Shown here: positions 63,707 to 64,000 of the stretch, piece after piece | Layout: the number at the start of each line of letters is the position of its first letter | Numbering within the stretch: position 1 is the first letter of the stretch | Assembly: GCA_016185015.1 (NCBI GenBank) | Contig: JACPOI010000020.1 | Coordinates: 478,666 to 542,665, forward strand | From: Burkholderiales bacterium | GTDB taxonomy: Bacteria; Pseudomonadota; Gammaproteobacteria; Burkholderiales; Burkholderiaceae_C | DNA length: 64,000 nucleotides | Direction: 5' to 3' | Program-made: the position numbers and the translations under genes | The notes under the pieces: model-generated | Told to the model about the DNA's origin: nothing | The model's database searches: none | The model's input: only the letters and a program-made list of their open reading frames with translations

Positions 63707-64000
63707 GGAGGGTAGGGACACCATCTTGCGATGATATCCCCCCCAAAGAACCGTACGTGCTAGTTTCCCAGCATACGGCTCACGCACGACCACTGTTGAG
63801 ATGGAGTCTAAGGGAGCAACCCTCGTCCATCACACCAGATTAAAGTCCCCCGTGCTGGGGACCGGCTTGACAACCTTCAAGCCAAGGGCGTGGACACGCT
63901 TGTGGCAGACCCTGTGCAGCAGAACCCGGTTGGATAGCGCGTCGCTACCTCCAAGCTCAATCGGGACGAGGTGGTGGTCCTCATCCCGTTCACTGTCAAG
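63705..64000 (-). mobile_element. Group II intron, 3' part (domains V and VI), truncated by the window edge
   Basis: Reading leftward: the end of the intron-encoded protein (stop 63830-63832), then domain V at 63781-63748, exactly 34 nt, with GAGCCGUAUG at one side, CGUACGGUUC at the other, the catalytic AGC triad and a GAAA tetraloop on a GCUGG/CUAGC stem. Domain VI follows from about 63744 with a GCAA loop and an apparent bulged A at 63713. The 3' end is probably 7-8 nt beyond that A, near 63705-63706. The intron is in the same orientation as ccsA. Confidence 0.88.
63830..64000 (-). CDS. Group II intron-encoded protein, C-terminal HNH endonuclease end (partial)
   Basis: 56 residues to the stop: acidic DEDHHLVPIELGGSDALSN, then VLLHRVCHKRVH. 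This is the HNH pattern of reverse transcriptase-maturases (metal-binding His residues, GG turn, LLH and CH-x-x-x-H). The reverse transcriptase and maturase parts lie beyond the right edge. The stop is 48 nt before domain V, as expected for a protein encoded in domain IV. Confidence 0.85.
   Translation of the reverse strand, partial: LDSERDEDHHLVPIELGGSDALSNRVLLHRVCHKRVHALGLKVVKPVPSTGDFNLV

Noticed and set aside
63748..63781. A plain intrinsic terminator at the right edge
   Set aside because: The hairpin has the exact length, catalytic triad and GNRA loop of group II intron domain V and lies beside an HNH-ended intron protein.
63706..63793. Upstream Met codons as the ccsA start
   Set aside because: The sequence from about 63707 onward forms group II intron domains V and VI, so those codons are not native ccsA sequence.
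1..64000. tRNA, rRNA, prophage, toxin-antitoxin or defence genes
   Set aside because: I looked on both strands and saw no tRNA cloverleaf, phage structural or defence-system motifs; apart from the intron end the window is core chromosome.

Overview
The window is high-GC, gene-dense chromosome of a betaproteobacterium, most likely a member of the Comamonadaceae (Burkholderiales). The evidence is gene order and protein flavour: dksA / STAS protein / hslVU, a complete dcw cluster led by mraZ, ypjD-PP0621-pilSR-ampD-nrdAB, and rnb-tonB-mtgA-ruvC. This is mostly core chromosome. The only mobile DNA seen is the 3' end of a group II intron at the right edge.

Layout. 1-4027: end of dksA, a STAS-domain protein, and hslV-hslU (ATP-dependent protease). 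4044-6938 (minus): a membrane-bound sensor with GAF and HD-GYP domains. 7245-24912: dcw cluster mraZ-rsmH-ftsL-ftsI-murE-murF-mraY-murD-ftsW-murG-murC-ddl-ftsQ-ftsA-ftsZ, nearly all start/stop overlaps, preceded by a promoter with MraZ-type 10-bp repeats. 25037-28843: a three-gene insert (DUF4394 lipoprotein, cupredoxin-like protein, GGDEF/EAL protein) between ftsZ and lpxC. 28854-33442: lpxC, two small unknown genes, a secreted esterase and a YhgE/Pip membrane protein. 33458-37656 (minus): rnb-tonB-mtgA-ruvC operon. 37698-40954: YqiA-like esterase, then a NarL/NarX-type two-component pair. 40993-47943: rodA, a beta-hydroxyacid dehydrogenase, tldD, aroG behind an aromatic leader-peptide attenuator, mpl and an unknown gene. 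47952-53374: TlpA-like thioredoxin, accB-accC, prmA, a DUF3426 protein and a PfkB kinase. 53379-58478 (minus): DUF167 protein, histone H1-like protein, a broken nrdB, and nrdA with paired NrdR boxes. 58869-63706 (minus): ampD, pilR, pilS, PP0621-type protein and the cytochrome c biogenesis protein CcsA/YpjD. 63705-64000: group II intron end.

Theme. Much of the window serves the cell wall: precursor synthesis (murE/F/D/G/C, ddl, mraY), septal and lateral polymerisation (ftsI, ftsW, rodA, mtgA), recycling (ampD, mpl) and division (ftsL/Q/A/Z), with lpxC for lipid A and accBC for fatty acids.

Most notable: (1) an aroG leader encoding a 23-residue peptide with a Y-F-F-G-Y-F-W-F run, with mutually exclusive antiterminator and terminator; (2) an nrdB lacking about 146 nt, including metal-ligand and radical-tyrosine positions, and shifted in frame; (3) a group II intron whose predicted 3' splice site falls at the ccsA start codon; (4) eleven genes with a -10-like hexamer 7-10 nt before the start codon, suggesting widespread leaderless or near-leaderless transcripts.
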